This document shows positions 24,066 through 35,653 of a DNA stretch of 64,000 nucleotides, in pieces. The notes under the pieces were generated by a model that worked only from the letters and a program-made list of their open reading frames with translations, had not been told where the DNA came from and did not search any database. Source of the stretch: Macrophomina tecta (Eukaryota > Ascomycota > Dothideomycetes > Botryosphaeriales > Botryosphaeriaceae). The number at the start of each line of letters is the position of its first letter. The first letter of the stretch is position 1. The translations under genes and the position numbers were made by a program. The stretch covers positions 2,480,001 through 2,544,000 of the forward strand of contig JAKSGN010000005.1 of assembly GCA_024180945.1 (NCBI GenBank). The letters run 5' to 3'.

Positions 24066-25741
24066 ATGGACCGCTTCCGCTCGGCTCATACGCCTATGGA
24101 GTATGAGTACACGAACGGCACAGGTCCCGTCGACGAGAGCTCGCCCTTCATCATTGCATCGCGCAACGCCAGCGCGCAAAACAAGAAACGTAAGTTAGGT
24201 GCGCCGCCACCACCATGCCTCACCGCCCGCAACTTTGCAACGACATGGCATGCATTGAATCGCACTTGTGAAGCTTCGTTCGAGCGCTGATAGGGATTGC
24301 ATGCGCGCGACAGGGAACTACGGCCTGTTTGACACGCCCAACCGCCAAACACCCAGCCTCCGCCCGCCAGCCTCCCAGCCTTTCTACTTCTCGCAGCCGC
24401 CTTCGTCATTCGCCGCCAATACAGGCAGAAGCAGCCCCACCAAGCCCCTCTCTTCCGTTCCTGAACACCTGCGGGACGCCAAATTCTCCACCCCGCGCAA
24501 GCCCGCAAACGACTTCAATTTCAGCTCAGGCGGAGAAACACCCGAAACACCTGGTGATCCGGACGCCGACAACGCGGACAGCGAGGCCACGCCCGACAGC
24601 AGCTTCATGGGATTCAGAAATCGCGCGGTGAACTTCATGGCGGGTGGGAAGAATAGGGAGAGCGCCAGCCCGACCAAGAGCCCGACTAAAGAGCGGAGGA
24701 GAGACAGCTGGATAAGTGGCTTGAGCAAGGCGCTCAGCCCTGGAAAGGAGACAAGCTTGGCCAAGGCGCCATACTCGGACAAGGCGGAGAAGCGTATCAT
24801 CAGGCGGAGGCAGAAGGAGGCAGATCGAAGGCGTGGGCCGGCTCGCTCGCGGCGCGGAGCGGACGCCGACTCGGACGATGATGATAAGAGCAGAGGAGGA
24901 AGGCACTCGACAACAGATAGCGTCATTGGCGCTATCCTGTCCTACATTGACGCGCATCCCAACCTTCCTCACACTCTGTCCTTCTACGCGCAGCTCATTC
25001 TCAACTTTTTCTTTGTCGGCTGCATCATCTGGATTGTCTATTCTTTCTGGAGCGCGATCCAGAGCGACGTCAACATCGAGGCGGACCGTGCTATTGCTGA
25101 AGCATTAGCAGAGATGGCGGTATGCGCAAGGGAATACCAGGCAAACCGCTGTGCGCCCGAGACGCGGGTGCCGGCCATGGCGACGCTCTGCGATAACTGG
25201 GACGCATGCATGAACAGGGACCCGAAGAAGGTGGGGCGTGCCAGGGTCAGTGCACATACCTTTGCGACCATCTTCAACAGCTTCATCGAGCCTATCAGCT
25301 GGAAAGCTATGGTATGTATCATCCGTTGTCGTATAATCATTCGGGAAGATTAGCTGACAATCTCCCACGTAGTTCTTCTGTCTTATGATCGTCATCATCT
25401 GCCTCTTCGTCAACAATATCGCTTTCACCAAGTTCCGTAATACGCACCCAGTTCATCATAACCAACAACAGGGCCATCCTCACGACCCCTACCAGCAATG
25501 GCAGCAGCAGCAATGGCCCGGCGGCGTCCCACCTACGCCACAGCGCTATCCGAGCAATGGATGGGATACGCCTGGTCCCCATATGATTGGAGGTTTCTAC
25601 CAGACACCCGCACACCATGCCATGCCGCAGTACGGCGGCTATGAGCCACGGCCAAGCCAAACTCCTGGCCATCCAGGAGAGCAGCAACACCAACAGCAGC
25701 CGCCGCCCAGTTCGAGTCCGATCAAGCGACTACAGTTTTGA
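24066..25741 (+). CDS. BRL1: Brr6/Brl1-type nuclear envelope protein (disulfide-bridge nucleocytoplasmic transport domain)
   Basis: This is a nuclear-envelope/ER membrane protein needed in yeasts for nuclear pore assembly and membrane lipid homeostasis. I join exons 24066-24189, 24314-25311 and 25373-25741, giving 496 residues. Both donors are strong (GTAAGT, GTATGT) and the frame stays continuous. A long, Ser/Pro/Arg-rich, probably nucleoplasmic N-terminus precedes the core. The core is TM1 (NFFFVGCIIWIVYSFW), a lumenal loop with four cysteines (…VCAREYQANRC…TLCDNWDAC…) expected to form two disulfides, then TM2 (CLMIVIICLFVNNIAF). A Gln/His/Pro-rich tail ends at …SPIKRLQF. The last intron falls just before TM2. 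I cannot tell Brr6 from Brl1; filamentous fungi usually have one copy. The family call is firm. Confidence 0.92.
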
Positions 25742-27920
25742 GACCTGTAGTTAACGGCGCCGACGCCGCTTTCGTTCAGCTATTTCCTTTTTCGATGCTT
25801 CCTATCTTCTCTTCTTCACTCTGTATCAGCATGAACCATTTTGGATACGCATCCCGGAACAGTGTGGTGCGCGGCGTTTTGAGGGTCGGCCATGAATACA
25901 AATGAGCGGGAAAGGGGGATTGGGAGGGGGTTCATAGGGCCGTGCAAAAGCAAAATCACGATTGTGGCATATAGGCGTGCCAGGGAATATGATAATTGTT
26001 TTCTTTTGCTTGCGAGTCTGGGAGGCTGGGGAGACTTTTCTGTTCCTATCTCCCTTTCTTGTGTGCTCATGGGCCTGCATGGGCTTTTTGGGTACGGTTT
26101 TTTCATTCGTTTCGAGGATTCCTCTTGCACAGGCAAACAGAAGGCCAATCGCGATCCTCGGCAGCCATGGGAGGTGGAAGCAGTCACCCGAAAAAAAGCC
26201 CAACCGCATGAATGCGGCAGTTCCCCATGCACACTCACAGGGCAGGCCGTCGCTCGAAATTCCACCTCTTGACGCAGCGAGAGTGGAGAGGTGCGAGCCA
26301 CATCTTCGACTTACCACGTGACAGAGTGCATGCCCGGCAAAGGTTCAAGCGGTGGCGAGGTACATGTAGCTGTTTCTCACGTGAAACTGTTGTCAGCTAT
26401 CCTGCAGACTTCAGCTGCAGGGCGAAATGTGACAATTCGTGCGATGAGAGGCTGCCATCGGCAGGATCTCTGCCCTGTCGCTTACCCCTGGTGAGGCCAC
26501 CCTGGTTCTGGGCGCTGCACGTAAGACCACGAGGCTGCGCAAGCAGGGTAGCGGCAAACACCTGATCCTGCACAAGTGATAGGCCAGGAGATGTGCAGAT
26601 TCGACATCACCTCTTCACAACCCAACGTCACTCCGTCACACTGCAACGCGACCACGAAAATTTTCGCGTAGTCGTTGTCAGTATGCAGCGGCGAGGTTTC
26701 CTTGACTCCGCCCAGCGATCCCGCCCTGCAGACCTTCTGGAATGATTCCACCACTTGGCATGCAGTCGACACTGACCGGTGATCTACAGGATCGGCCCGA
26801 AACGGTAAACTCTCCATCACCAACCGCTCCACCGTCTGGCGCGCCGGAGAAGCGCACAAAATGTTGGGGGAAAGACAGTCACATCACTCTGGCGTCGATG
26901 GTTGCCAACGATAGCCCGCTAGCCGACTCGCCCGCGATAGTGTTTGTTTGAATCGGGTGGGATACGCGGCATCCTTCCTGGGTCGTTCGTCTCCGGACTT
27001 GGGATACTGCAGATACAGCAGCAGAAAAAGAGGCAGGGCTTGCCGTGGGTGAGGCTGTCAAACCAGCACACTAGTGTTGGGCTTTCATGGAGTCATCGCA
27101 TACTCCAGACATCCACGGGCAGTGGTGCTATGGTCTGGCGGCAAATGCGTGCGTACTCGTTATATCCGGATACTCGGGAGCACGCAGCTGACACGAGAAC
27201 CAGATCCACGGCCATTGGACTCGCTTGCCTGTCGCCCCCGGCATCATGCATGCAAGCCTGACGAACGATGCCAGCCAGCCCATGCAGAAAATTTTCACCC
27301 ATCGACGACGAGTTTCACGGTCGTGTGGCTGACCTGGCCCGATTGGATAGAGGATGCTTCTCACCGCATCGCCACTGTGACAGTCAACACCACGAACCCC
27401 TGAATATCGGGCTGTCCTTGCTTGTTCTGGACTGCGGTCCTTGTCTGGTTGCGCAATCAGCGGGAAGCAGCACAGCGGGCCGTTGATGCTGGATCCCGCC
27501 CGGCATTCGACGGGAGCAGAACACGTACATTGGTGAACGATCGACCAGGTACGAAGCGGTTCTTTTGCCTTTGCAAAAAGACTCATATCGTGCGGACTGA
27601 CCGGTCGCGAGCAAGGGGGTAACGTGGAAAGGAGAGGAGACAGCACATCAATGGCAGAGCACACACCATCCACTGGCCACCTACCACCCAAGCAAAACGA
27701 AGAGTCAATGTTTCCAAATTTATGCCACGGATTTTTTTTCTCTGTCTCTCTCCCTGCTTGCGCCGCCACAACAACAACACACCAACTCATACACGCAGCA
27801 GAGAACCAGTCCAGAACGCGAGCAAAGGACAGCAAGCTTTGCCTCCCTATCAAGCCCACTCGCCCCCATCCAGTGTATAAAGCAGTGTCCACCGCCCGCC
27901 ACCACAACAGGCTTTCCACA
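25742..27920. other. Intergenic, no supported gene
   Basis: This 2.2 kb stretch has only short, mutually overlapping ORFs on both strands without recognisable domains. CACGTG occurs near 26316 and 26378. The end nearest 27921 becomes pyrimidine- and A-rich like a promoter and contains TATAAA. Confidence 0.45.
27874..27879 (+). promoter_or_regulatory. TATA box candidate
   Basis: A TATAAA (within GTGTATAAAGCAG) lies about 45 bp before the ATG at 27921, in a region otherwise without AT-rich runs. It supports transcription of the small downstream ORF. Confidence 0.4.
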
Positions 27921-28250
27921 ATGGGTCTTCTTCGTACAGCAACCTCTACTTTCAGCTTCAAAGATTTCACTGTGTCTGCGACGACCGCTTTGCTCACCTT
28001 CTCCTTCCGTCCTTTCCTCCTTTTCGTCTTCAATTCCATTATTCCAATCATGTTCAGGCCCGGCAAGAGAGTTGGCGCTTCCAGCACCGCCACTGCTACC
28101 ACGACCACTGCCGCCGGCGGCGCTGTTCCGACTGCGATGGACGTCATGGACATCACTCCCCCTGCCGCTGCAGGTCCCAGGCCCCGTTCGTCGAGGCAGA
28201 GGAAGCCCAAGCCTCAGGGCCCGTGGCCGAGGGATGCTGGCGGACAGTAA
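27921..28250 (+). CDS. Small hypothetical protein with hydrophobic N-terminal segment
   Basis: The ATG at 27921 opens 109 codons. Residues 15-45 or so are hydrophobic and aromatic (…TFSFRPFLLFVFNSIIPIMF…), suggesting a membrane anchor or hairpin. The rest is Ala/Thr/Pro-rich and ends with a basic tail (RPRSSRQRKPKPQGPWP). A TATAAA stands 45 bp upstream in an ACAATGG start context. No family is recognised. The frame is open further upstream, but that part looks random. It may be a real small membrane protein or a chance ORF. Confidence 0.4.
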   Translation: MGLLRTATSTFSFKDFTVSATTALLTFSFRPFLLFVFNSIIPIMFRPGKRVGASSTATATTTTAAGGAVPTAMDVMDITPPAAAGPRPRSSRQRKPKPQGPWPRDAGGQ

Positions 28251-29075
28251 ATGTCTTTGCCAACCCCAACTTTCTGGTTCGTGTGCCTCATGGCGTTTGG
28301 GATTTTGACGATCAACAATCTGACGGCGTGGCAGCGAGGTGGCAACTTCACTGAGAGGGCGATATTTTCTATCATTTCCGACATTCGACCCACACAGCCA
28401 TCAATCGACAACGACAAAGAAACGATAATCATAATACGACTCCCGGTTTTTCCCCCCCTTCAACGATTGGACCCACGATGGCGACGACGATGACGATAAT
28501 CGATAATGTCCTTTGGCGATTCTTCTTTCTTCTTATCCTCCTCTGCTTCCAAACTATCTCCGCTATGCAAACGAAGATGCGAAGGTTGCCGCTGGTCGGC
28601 GCTAGAGCGTCCTCAATCCAAATCAACCAAAAAAAAAAATTAAAAAAAAAAATTAGAAAGGAGAGCGACAGGCATCCATTACCCCCTCACGCGACCTCTC
28701 CTCCCCCTGCCCCCCTTTCTTCCCCCGGTTGTTGGGCTGTTGGTGGAACTCCCCGGATCGTCTCGGGAGCGATAAAGGGAGAGTGTGGGTGGGGGAATCG
28801 GGGACCCACAGTTTTCTCTTCGACCGGTCAGCGCTCACCGCCTTGGGGGCATGCATGCCGACGAGGGGAGCCCCGCACATCTGTGCTTCTCCTACTCAAC
28901 CTCTCTTTCGTTGCGCGCGGCCATCCGCAAGCTTGCATGCATATGCGCATACTTCCTTCCGCTCCCACTGCGTGCTGTATAATGCCGCAGCTAGGCTGAG
29001 TGCTGCAGATGTCCTCGCATCTGAGGGGACGGGGCGGCAGGCAACTCGAGATGGGATGCTGCATTTTGCATCATG

Positions 29076-29079
<4 letters not shown>

Positions 29080-29106
<27 letters not shown>

Positions 29107-29112
29107 CTTTTT
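29080..29112. repeat. (TTTTC)n microsatellite
   Basis: Several consecutive TTTTC units run into a T-rich tract. It is intergenic. Confidence 0.8.
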
Positions 29113-29856
29113 AATTGTCTTCCTCCCTGTCGCTGGCCTAGGAAGAATCGTGCGGAGTCGATTGCGCATGCATGCTGTGGAAGCTTGCTGCTCACCGGTC
29201 GCCCAGTCACCCGTCCAAACTCTGTTCGCTGGCTGGCTGAACTGTCGAAGCGAAGAGCGGAGCTGAGCTGAGCTGTGCACGGGAGAGCAGCCGCAGGTGG
29301 GACCGTCCAAGGCAGGAGTCCGCCGGCTGTCCGGCGGCCTCTGCTGCACTTTGCAGTGGCTGGCCTATCCAACCCCCTGTACCGAGATCTGGTAGGGCTG
29401 AGAGCGAGGGGCTTGCACTGGCGCCGATCTGATCGAGAGTTTTGGCGCGGGCGTTCTGCACGTTGGCGGCTGGATCACGTGATGGAGATTGTTGACGATG
29501 TCGAGGATTTCTTCTGCTGCTTCTGTTTCGCTTTTGTCGTTTATGGCGGTGTGGAAGGATCGTTGACTACGGAAGGGCTGGTTTTTTTTTTTCTCTCACC
29601 TGGATGTTTTTTTTTTTTTTGGGAGTGGCTCGCTTGCTGGATTGGAGATACCTGGTATTCTTTTACGCGCATAGATCATGGCGTTTTTATTTTTGCTTTC
29701 TCTTTTTGCGCTTTTTTGCTTTCCTTTTACAGATAGAGTATATAGATGACGGACGCTATCACGCGATATGTAGTTTGGAATTTGTAATGGGTTGAAACTC
29801 AACTGCCAGTTTGTATGTTCTATTGTTGTGATTGCGCAGAAGGAAATGTTCCCCTT

Positions 29857-29995
29857 TGTTTGAACTCAATGCTGGTCCCTCAGAGGGCCCTTGGTGAAAC
29901 TGCAAACTATTTAACAAGGGCCAAGAGCCACTATACTACATTTGGATATTCTCATTTGGACTATCTACTGCTACACGCATGTTCGTCTTCAAACA
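29857..29995. mobile_element. Solo-LTR-like element, copy A (139 bp)
   Basis: The element begins TGTTTGAA and ends TTCAAACA, an 8-bp terminal inverted repeat with TG...CA ends. It is flanked on both sides by the identical 5-bp duplication CCCTT (29852-29856 and 29996-30000). A second copy of exactly the same length lies at 49818-49956 with about 90% identity. TG/CA ends plus a 5-bp duplication are the signature of LTR-retrotransposon integration. No internal region or second LTR is next to it, so it reads as a solo LTR of a very short-LTR (TRIM-like) family. A MITE is the alternative. Confidence 0.75.
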
Positions 29996-30343
29996 CCCTT
30001 CACTGTCACGCCAGAAAGCCTGAGAGATAATCAGGGAGAGAAGGGAGAGAAATACAAATACGACCAACCGGATGTGGGTGAGAACAATAAACGAAGGCAA
30101 CCTAATGAAAGGCGAGGGGAAGATGTGGAGACATGATCCAAGTTTAGAAATGAGAAGACCAATCGCCGAAGCTCTGTGACGCGGTGCTGCTCCTGTTGCT
30201 CGAATTGGTCGGGATTTCTGCTCCACTCCTCCTATAAGAGATTCGTACGTAAACATCTATTGATAGCAATTACGCCAAGTGCCTGCTTCGGCTCCACATG
30301 CGCATCCTTTGCATTGTAAAAAGCTTAGGAACCCAACATGTTG

Positions 30344-30560
30344 GCGCGCCAGGAGGTATTCCGATTTCGTCCGCCTACTTTCCCGTACTCTTATCTAGCC
30401 GCGCCCGTCCGGCTAGGCTCGGGCTAGCTGCCCGACTCTACCCCCGGTCTATAACTACACTGCTTGTCATCTACAAGCCCGCCAGCCAGCGGCCTTGGCT
30501 AGTAAGTCTGGGTAGTGCTTCTTTAGTTTAAGCATTGCGGGCGGTTGGCGTAGTAGGGCG
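30344..30560. other. Hairpin-rich segment with retroelement primer-binding-like motif
   Basis: CCAACATGTTGGCGCGCCAGGAGG starts here in two overlapping halves: a palindrome CCAACATGTTGG and a TTGGCGCGCCAGG that resembles the sequence just inside the 5' LTR of some retroelements. Downstream are inverted repeats CTAGCC...GGCTAG and CGGGCTAGCTGCCCG. No coding sequence is present. It could be a degraded transposon fragment; this is weakly supported. Confidence 0.25.
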
Positions 30561-31217
30561 GGCACTCAACTGCCAGATGACAGGCAGAGTCTCACAACTC
30601 TTCAGTGGTCTATTCTGATAGTAATCACGTATGATTATTAATCACGCTCGTGTCTCTTTCCCCACTAGGTGCAGCAACATATTGATTGGTAGCGTGATAA
30701 TCTACTACTGCTTGTCCATTGGCTGGCATCAACCGAAGTGCCGGTACGAACCAACGTACCAAGTGACGCAGTATTAGGCAACGGAATTGCGGCGCACACA
30801 GACGAAAAGGGCTGAGCAACGCGAGCCCACATCAATTCGAGCTCAGGCGGTTAATTCTGATAGAAGCTTTCCTTTCGACTTTCGTCTCTAGTAACACCAT
30901 TACTGGTAGGACGGAGAGGTTGTCGCAGCTTACGGCAGAGCATTTTTGTACATCTACGTACACAGGCCTGCGCCAAAGCCTGTCTTAGTTTGTCGCAATA
31001 AGACAGCACGATACAAGGCACAGTCAAGGCTCTGTGACAGGAATGGCTTAGTGCAAAGTAAACACTGCCCACCTTATGCAAACTGCGTATTTGAACTGAG
31101 CCAACCCCACTCAATCAGAGGCAACCAGGGACGAACCTGCAGATCCACACTTTTTACCTCGTTTTGCAATCCCTTTTTTCTCTCCAGGTCCCATCCGCTT
31201 TCATCCATCTCTTCGAC

Positions 31218-32494
31218 ATGAGCCCCTTGCAACCGATCAGCTTCTATATGCGGCGCCTTGGATCTCAAGAATCACAGGTCTCCCACGAGCTCTCCTTGGA
31301 CAGCGACTCTTCTGTAACAGTGTCGAGAGCCAAAAGGCGGCGTCGAGCGGCCAAGTCGATATTTCTACTGCTTGCAACAACCGCGTTTGGTGCTATGTAG
31401 GTTTCCCAGACAGTTGTAAAATTAGTTGGGTAGATATTAACCGTGATGGTCACAGAATATGGCTTGGGATTGCATACGTGAAGATTAGGAGCCTTCTGCA
31501 AGCATCGCCGCCGTCAAACGAATACTCGGCAATCTCTGCTCTCTGGAGAAGCCCTGACGACGCTGCTTCTCTCATCAACTACCACTCATCCCCTGGCGGC
31601 ATTGCTGACGTGTCACCACTCCCCTGCCACTCCCACAACGACTACTGGCGCAAGGTTCCGCTCTTCGACGCCATCTCCTACGGGTGCGTGAGCGTCGAAG
31701 CCGACATCTGGCTTTCCGACTCCTCCGACTTCCCCGACCGGCAGATCTCATTCGACGGCGGGCCTCCCGAGACGGTCAGGAGCATCGAGCTGCAGGTCGG
31801 CCACGCGCGCGACGCCCTGACTCCCGACCGCACGCTGGACAGCCTCTACCTGGGCCCGCTCTTCCACCTGCTCTACGAGCGGACCTCGCCCGACGACGGC
31901 TCCACACTAGGCATCTTCGGACCGGCTCCGTCCACGACGCTCGTCCTCCTCATCGACTTCAAGCCGTCCAGGGACGTGCGGGCGGTTTGGCGGGCGCTGC
32001 AGCTCAGCCTCTCCGTGTTCCGGAAGTTCGGATGGCTGACGCGCTGGGATCGCGAGCGCAACGAGCGTGTCGCCGGCCCGCTGACGATCGTCGCGTCGGG
32101 CGACGCGCCCTTCGACGAGATCGTGGCGTCGCCGCACGCGGATGTGTTCTTCGATGCGCCGCTGGGAGAGCTGGCCACGGACAATCGATACAATGCGTCC
32201 AACTCGTACTATGCCAGCGGCTCGCTGGGCGGGCTGGTGGGGAAGCTTGGTTTGGGTCAGAGCCTGAGCGGCGCTCAGGTCGAGAAGCTGACGAGTGTTG
32301 TCCGCGCGGTGCGGGAGCGTGGCTTGGTTGCTCGAGTGTGGGGCACGCCGAAGTGGCCGGTGGCGACGAGGAATAAGGTCTGGGAACAGCTGGTGGATGC
32401 TGGCGTTGGTGTGCTGAATGTGGATGAGTTTGGCACAGCGACGAGGAAGGATTGGCGGTTGTGCAATATCGCGGGGGTGGAGCTGTGTCCTTAG
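31218..32494 (+). CDS. AIM6-like PLC-type phosphodiesterase family protein
   Basis: This is a predicted membrane-anchored protein of the altered-inheritance-of-mitochondria 6 family, which has a PLC-like phosphodiesterase TIM-barrel fold. I join exons 31218-31396 and 31456-32494, giving 405 residues. The intron has GTAGGT, a TTAAC branch and a CACAG acceptor. A basic RAKRRRR stretch precedes one N-terminal transmembrane anchor that spans the exon junction (SIFLLLATTAFGAIIWLGIA). The barrel begins with the family signature CHSHNDYWRKVPLFDAI, followed by VEADIWL, LLIDFKPS, and …VRVWGTPKWP-like strands ending in NVDEFGTA. The His and acidic residues in HND and EAD are those used for metal and phosphate chemistry in related phosphodiesterases. 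The substrate is unknown, and the yeast member has no defined biochemical role. It stands alone between long intergenic stretches. Confidence 0.88.
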
Positions 32495-35400
32495 CAAGGG
32501 CCGGCCACGCGTCGTCATACTACGGCCCCTTGGAGCTGAAGTAGCTTACGGTGACCTTTAGGTTTCAGCTGTGCAAATGGTTTGCGGAGTTTACGTTGAG
32601 AATGGTCTTCTGGCACCGGATGGGAGACATTTGGAAGAGTCATTGCATCATGTCGAGTCTCTGCTGATCTACAGTGCGTCAGGGATGTGTCCAAGAGAAT
32701 CCCGAGTGAGAAGTACCAGATGTGAGTCACCATCTAACGTGTAGAGGTAGAATGCAAGGCTTAGCACCGTCCTGGTGCAGATCATGCCGTTGCTGTTACA
32801 ACGCGCGGAGACCCTTCTTGCACAAAAAAAATAAAGAAGAGTGGGTCCTCCATCTCCACAGTAACCAGGTCGATGAAAATTTATGCCTGACACTCATTTT
32901 CCACCCTTTTTCACTACACGAAAATGACGCGATAAGCAATGCGTGGCTTTGAGCCACCACGCGCAGCGAGCTGGGTTAATCGGCGCCGAATTATAAGAGC
33001 CAGATTTTCAGTCCGAGGTTTTCAAGATGATTATCCAGTTATTTGCGGTTTGCGCCTTCTTGTGGTGAAGTTATTAGCAAACGCTATGAGTTGATCTTCG
33101 CCTTCCGGGAGCAGGCACTTATGCAACGCCGCCAAGATAGTATGATGGCAACATCGCAAAACCATTCAATGACCTGAGAAACGCTTCTGCCTCAACAGTC
33201 AAATGTGACACTGGCGATACCAAACTATGCCCCAAATAGATTAAAAGCTATGATTCGGGGCTTTTCTATATGCTATTACCTCTGTGTTGTTCAAGTGGAG
33301 TTCACAACCGTTCAGAGCCCCTTGCTACGTGAAGTCAGATATAATTATACAAGATACAGGAATCAACGACAGATACGCAGCGGTGCAAAATCACGTCCAG
33401 GCTAGGTTCCATTCATCCGGAGGAAGAGGGCACATTTAGTGGCATCCCAATAGCTTTCACTGTCTAACAGTACATGCAAGTGCGCACACTGGCATGTATT
33501 CCGACGCTCAGAACTCTTATGGCCCAGTTGTGCAATAGAGGTATTCGAGAGGGAGACCGAGTGGCAGCACCGCAGGGAATGGCCGCAAACCCCTGTTCGT
33601 AGCTTGGTGTCAAAGCGAAGACCTTCTGACACGGCGAGACCGTCCTCCTTGCCTTCTGTCAACCCTGAATAGACGGGACGCCTTCGCTACTTGCGCTCGG
33701 TTAGTCTTACAGTTCTTATAGTACCTGAAAACGTACTTATATAGATTTACAATCCCGTTGCCAAACAACGCGGGTCAGGGACCCGGGCAGTCATGGCGGC
33801 CGCCTGCCATCCGCAGCCAGCCATTGCAGATGGTGCATCTCGCCACGCGTAAGCGTCTGGCTACGCAGCTAGCCATGTCGTACGAGCTATCTTTAATGAG
33901 CTGCCCGAGTTCTCGTTGCATTGTTCGGATGCGTGTCGAGCGGATGACGCGTCGGATTGTGTGTTGTGGTGGAGGCAGGAGGCGGTTCAGAATAGGATGA
34001 CGGGTGTCAGAATCTGAAGGTGGTTTGAAGGACGAATGAAGATGAGTGGTAGTTGATTCATGCGATGAAGAAAAGGTCTTGTGATGGCTTTGTTTTCGTG
34101 GTCGAGTGATGGAGCTGAGACTTTTATACGGTCGGCGAGTGGGTTCTGGGCAGGCCGACATGTATGGGAGAAGCATGGTCTGACGGAGGAGGGACGTGCC
34201 TCGCGTATGACTCTCCAGCTTGCCCTAATTCCGTCTTGTCAGTGTTTCATCGACCAATCCAGAGCCCAAGAAAAGAAAATCAAGACCTGGTGTTGAAAGC
34301 CGAACCCCCCGCCACTCTCCCAGCACGAGCCATGTCCGCCATGTACGGAGACACAGCATAATTAGTGGCACCCGCAGAATTGCCATGACATGAAGCACGC
34401 AAGCTCATCACCTCCAGAGCCATAAGGCGGTACAGGTACCTCGCCGTTCTCGTGTCTGTCGTCTGCTCCGCCTTTTCCGACGGCTATCCTTGCACCCAGC
34501 ATCTGGGGAATTTGACTTTTTTAGCGTAGGATGGAACGGGGCAGAAGGCTTCCGGGTAAGCAGATGCGATCGATTCCTACCGGGGTAAAGCGTGCGTGCG
34601 GAGCTGACCACATTTGCAGTGCGCGACCCCCCCTGGTCGGGGGCGTCTTTCTCAAGACGGGTTCCCGTCGTTGTTTTGGGAGACCGGCCCCAGGATCAAA
34701 TGGGCCTTACTCGGCGGTCTATTTCGCCTCGAAAAGGCTCACATTTGATTCCGACAGAACGGAAATGATATCTTGTATCTTGCGGGCGTGTGAGCATACA
34801 GTTCCACATTGGAGCTTGGCGTCACCGATCAGTCCGCAGTGCAGGATTTTTACCAGGGTCTCTTCGCCCCTATAGGAGAAAACCAGCGCCAAAGCAGGGA
34901 CGCTGTCATGAGGGCCATCAGTCACCGTCATTATTCAAATTGAGAGCGGCCAGGGCGCAAAAGGGATGGCTAAGGTAGTTGTGCGATATTTGGTTGAGCG
35001 TTCGGGGGGGAAGGAACAAAGACGGTGGACCACGTACGGCTTTGTGTGGTTGGATTGGCCGCTAAAAGGACTGGCCGTACAACCAACAAACGTATAATGA
35101 GAGGCAACGCAACGTTAACAAAAAAAAAAAAAAAAAAAAATACGGGAGCAACAAGCAACTCAGGATCGTCTCTCTAAAATAACCGAAAAAATATCCATAT
35201 AACTTGCAAAGCAGGGTGCGGCTGGGTACTTACGCGCCGAGGCTGTGCGGCACAGTAGGTGCAAGATGGATATATTTAGGGCAGGCGGCAAGGCAGACTG
35301 CGAATGCATTTCGCTGCCTTGAGGCGGAGCCTGGCTATCCCCTTGGCTCCAGAACTATCTTTAGCATACCTTGCTGTAGGTGTGGTAGCCTGGGACCAAA

Positions 35401-35653
35401 CTGTAAACAAGGCATTCGCGGTCGCGGCACAGAATCCGGCAACGACTTTTGAGAAGTAGACGAGCCGCTGCGGATTGCGAATAAGGCTGTTCACTCCTGC
35501 TCCTTTCCCCACTCCCGCTCTACAGCCGATTGAGGACATTTCGAGACAGAATCTGAGGATTTATTTTTATGACAGCTCGTGCCGGAGCTCACGTTCACTA
35601 CCGTATCTCTTTCGCCCTCACTTCGCACTGCGTCCCCAACCTGCATCACTGAC
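32495..35653. other. Intergenic, no supported gene
   Basis: This 3.2 kb stretch is between the AIM6-like gene and the permease 3' end. It holds a poly-A run of about 20 (35121-35140) and short AT-rich patches (33240-33360). Only small, domain-free ORFs occur. Confidence 0.5.

Larger units (their letters stand above)
28251..31217. other. Intergenic, repeat relics, no supported gene
   Basis: This 3 kb stretch contains poly-A (28628-28655), a (TTTTC)n tract (about 29080-29112), poly-T runs (29581-29622), a solo-LTR-like element (29857-29995, listed separately) and a hairpin-rich segment with a TTGGCGCGCCAGG motif (about 30330-30560). No gene is supported. Confidence 0.5.

Noticed and set aside
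27128..28210. 360-codon minus-strand ORF
   Set aside because: It overlaps the better-supported small plus-strand ORF with its TATA box and has no domain; the Val/Ala-rich part mirrors the Thr/Ala-rich part of the other strand.
23806..29480. Several CACGTG hexamers as a possible regulatory cluster
   Set aside because: Chance predicts roughly fifteen copies of any 6-mer per 64 kb, and these are not concentrated before one gene.
29790..30580. Repeated CTCAACTGCCAG 12-mer as part of a longer repeat
   Set aside because: The match does not extend beyond 12 bases on either side, so I could not support an element.
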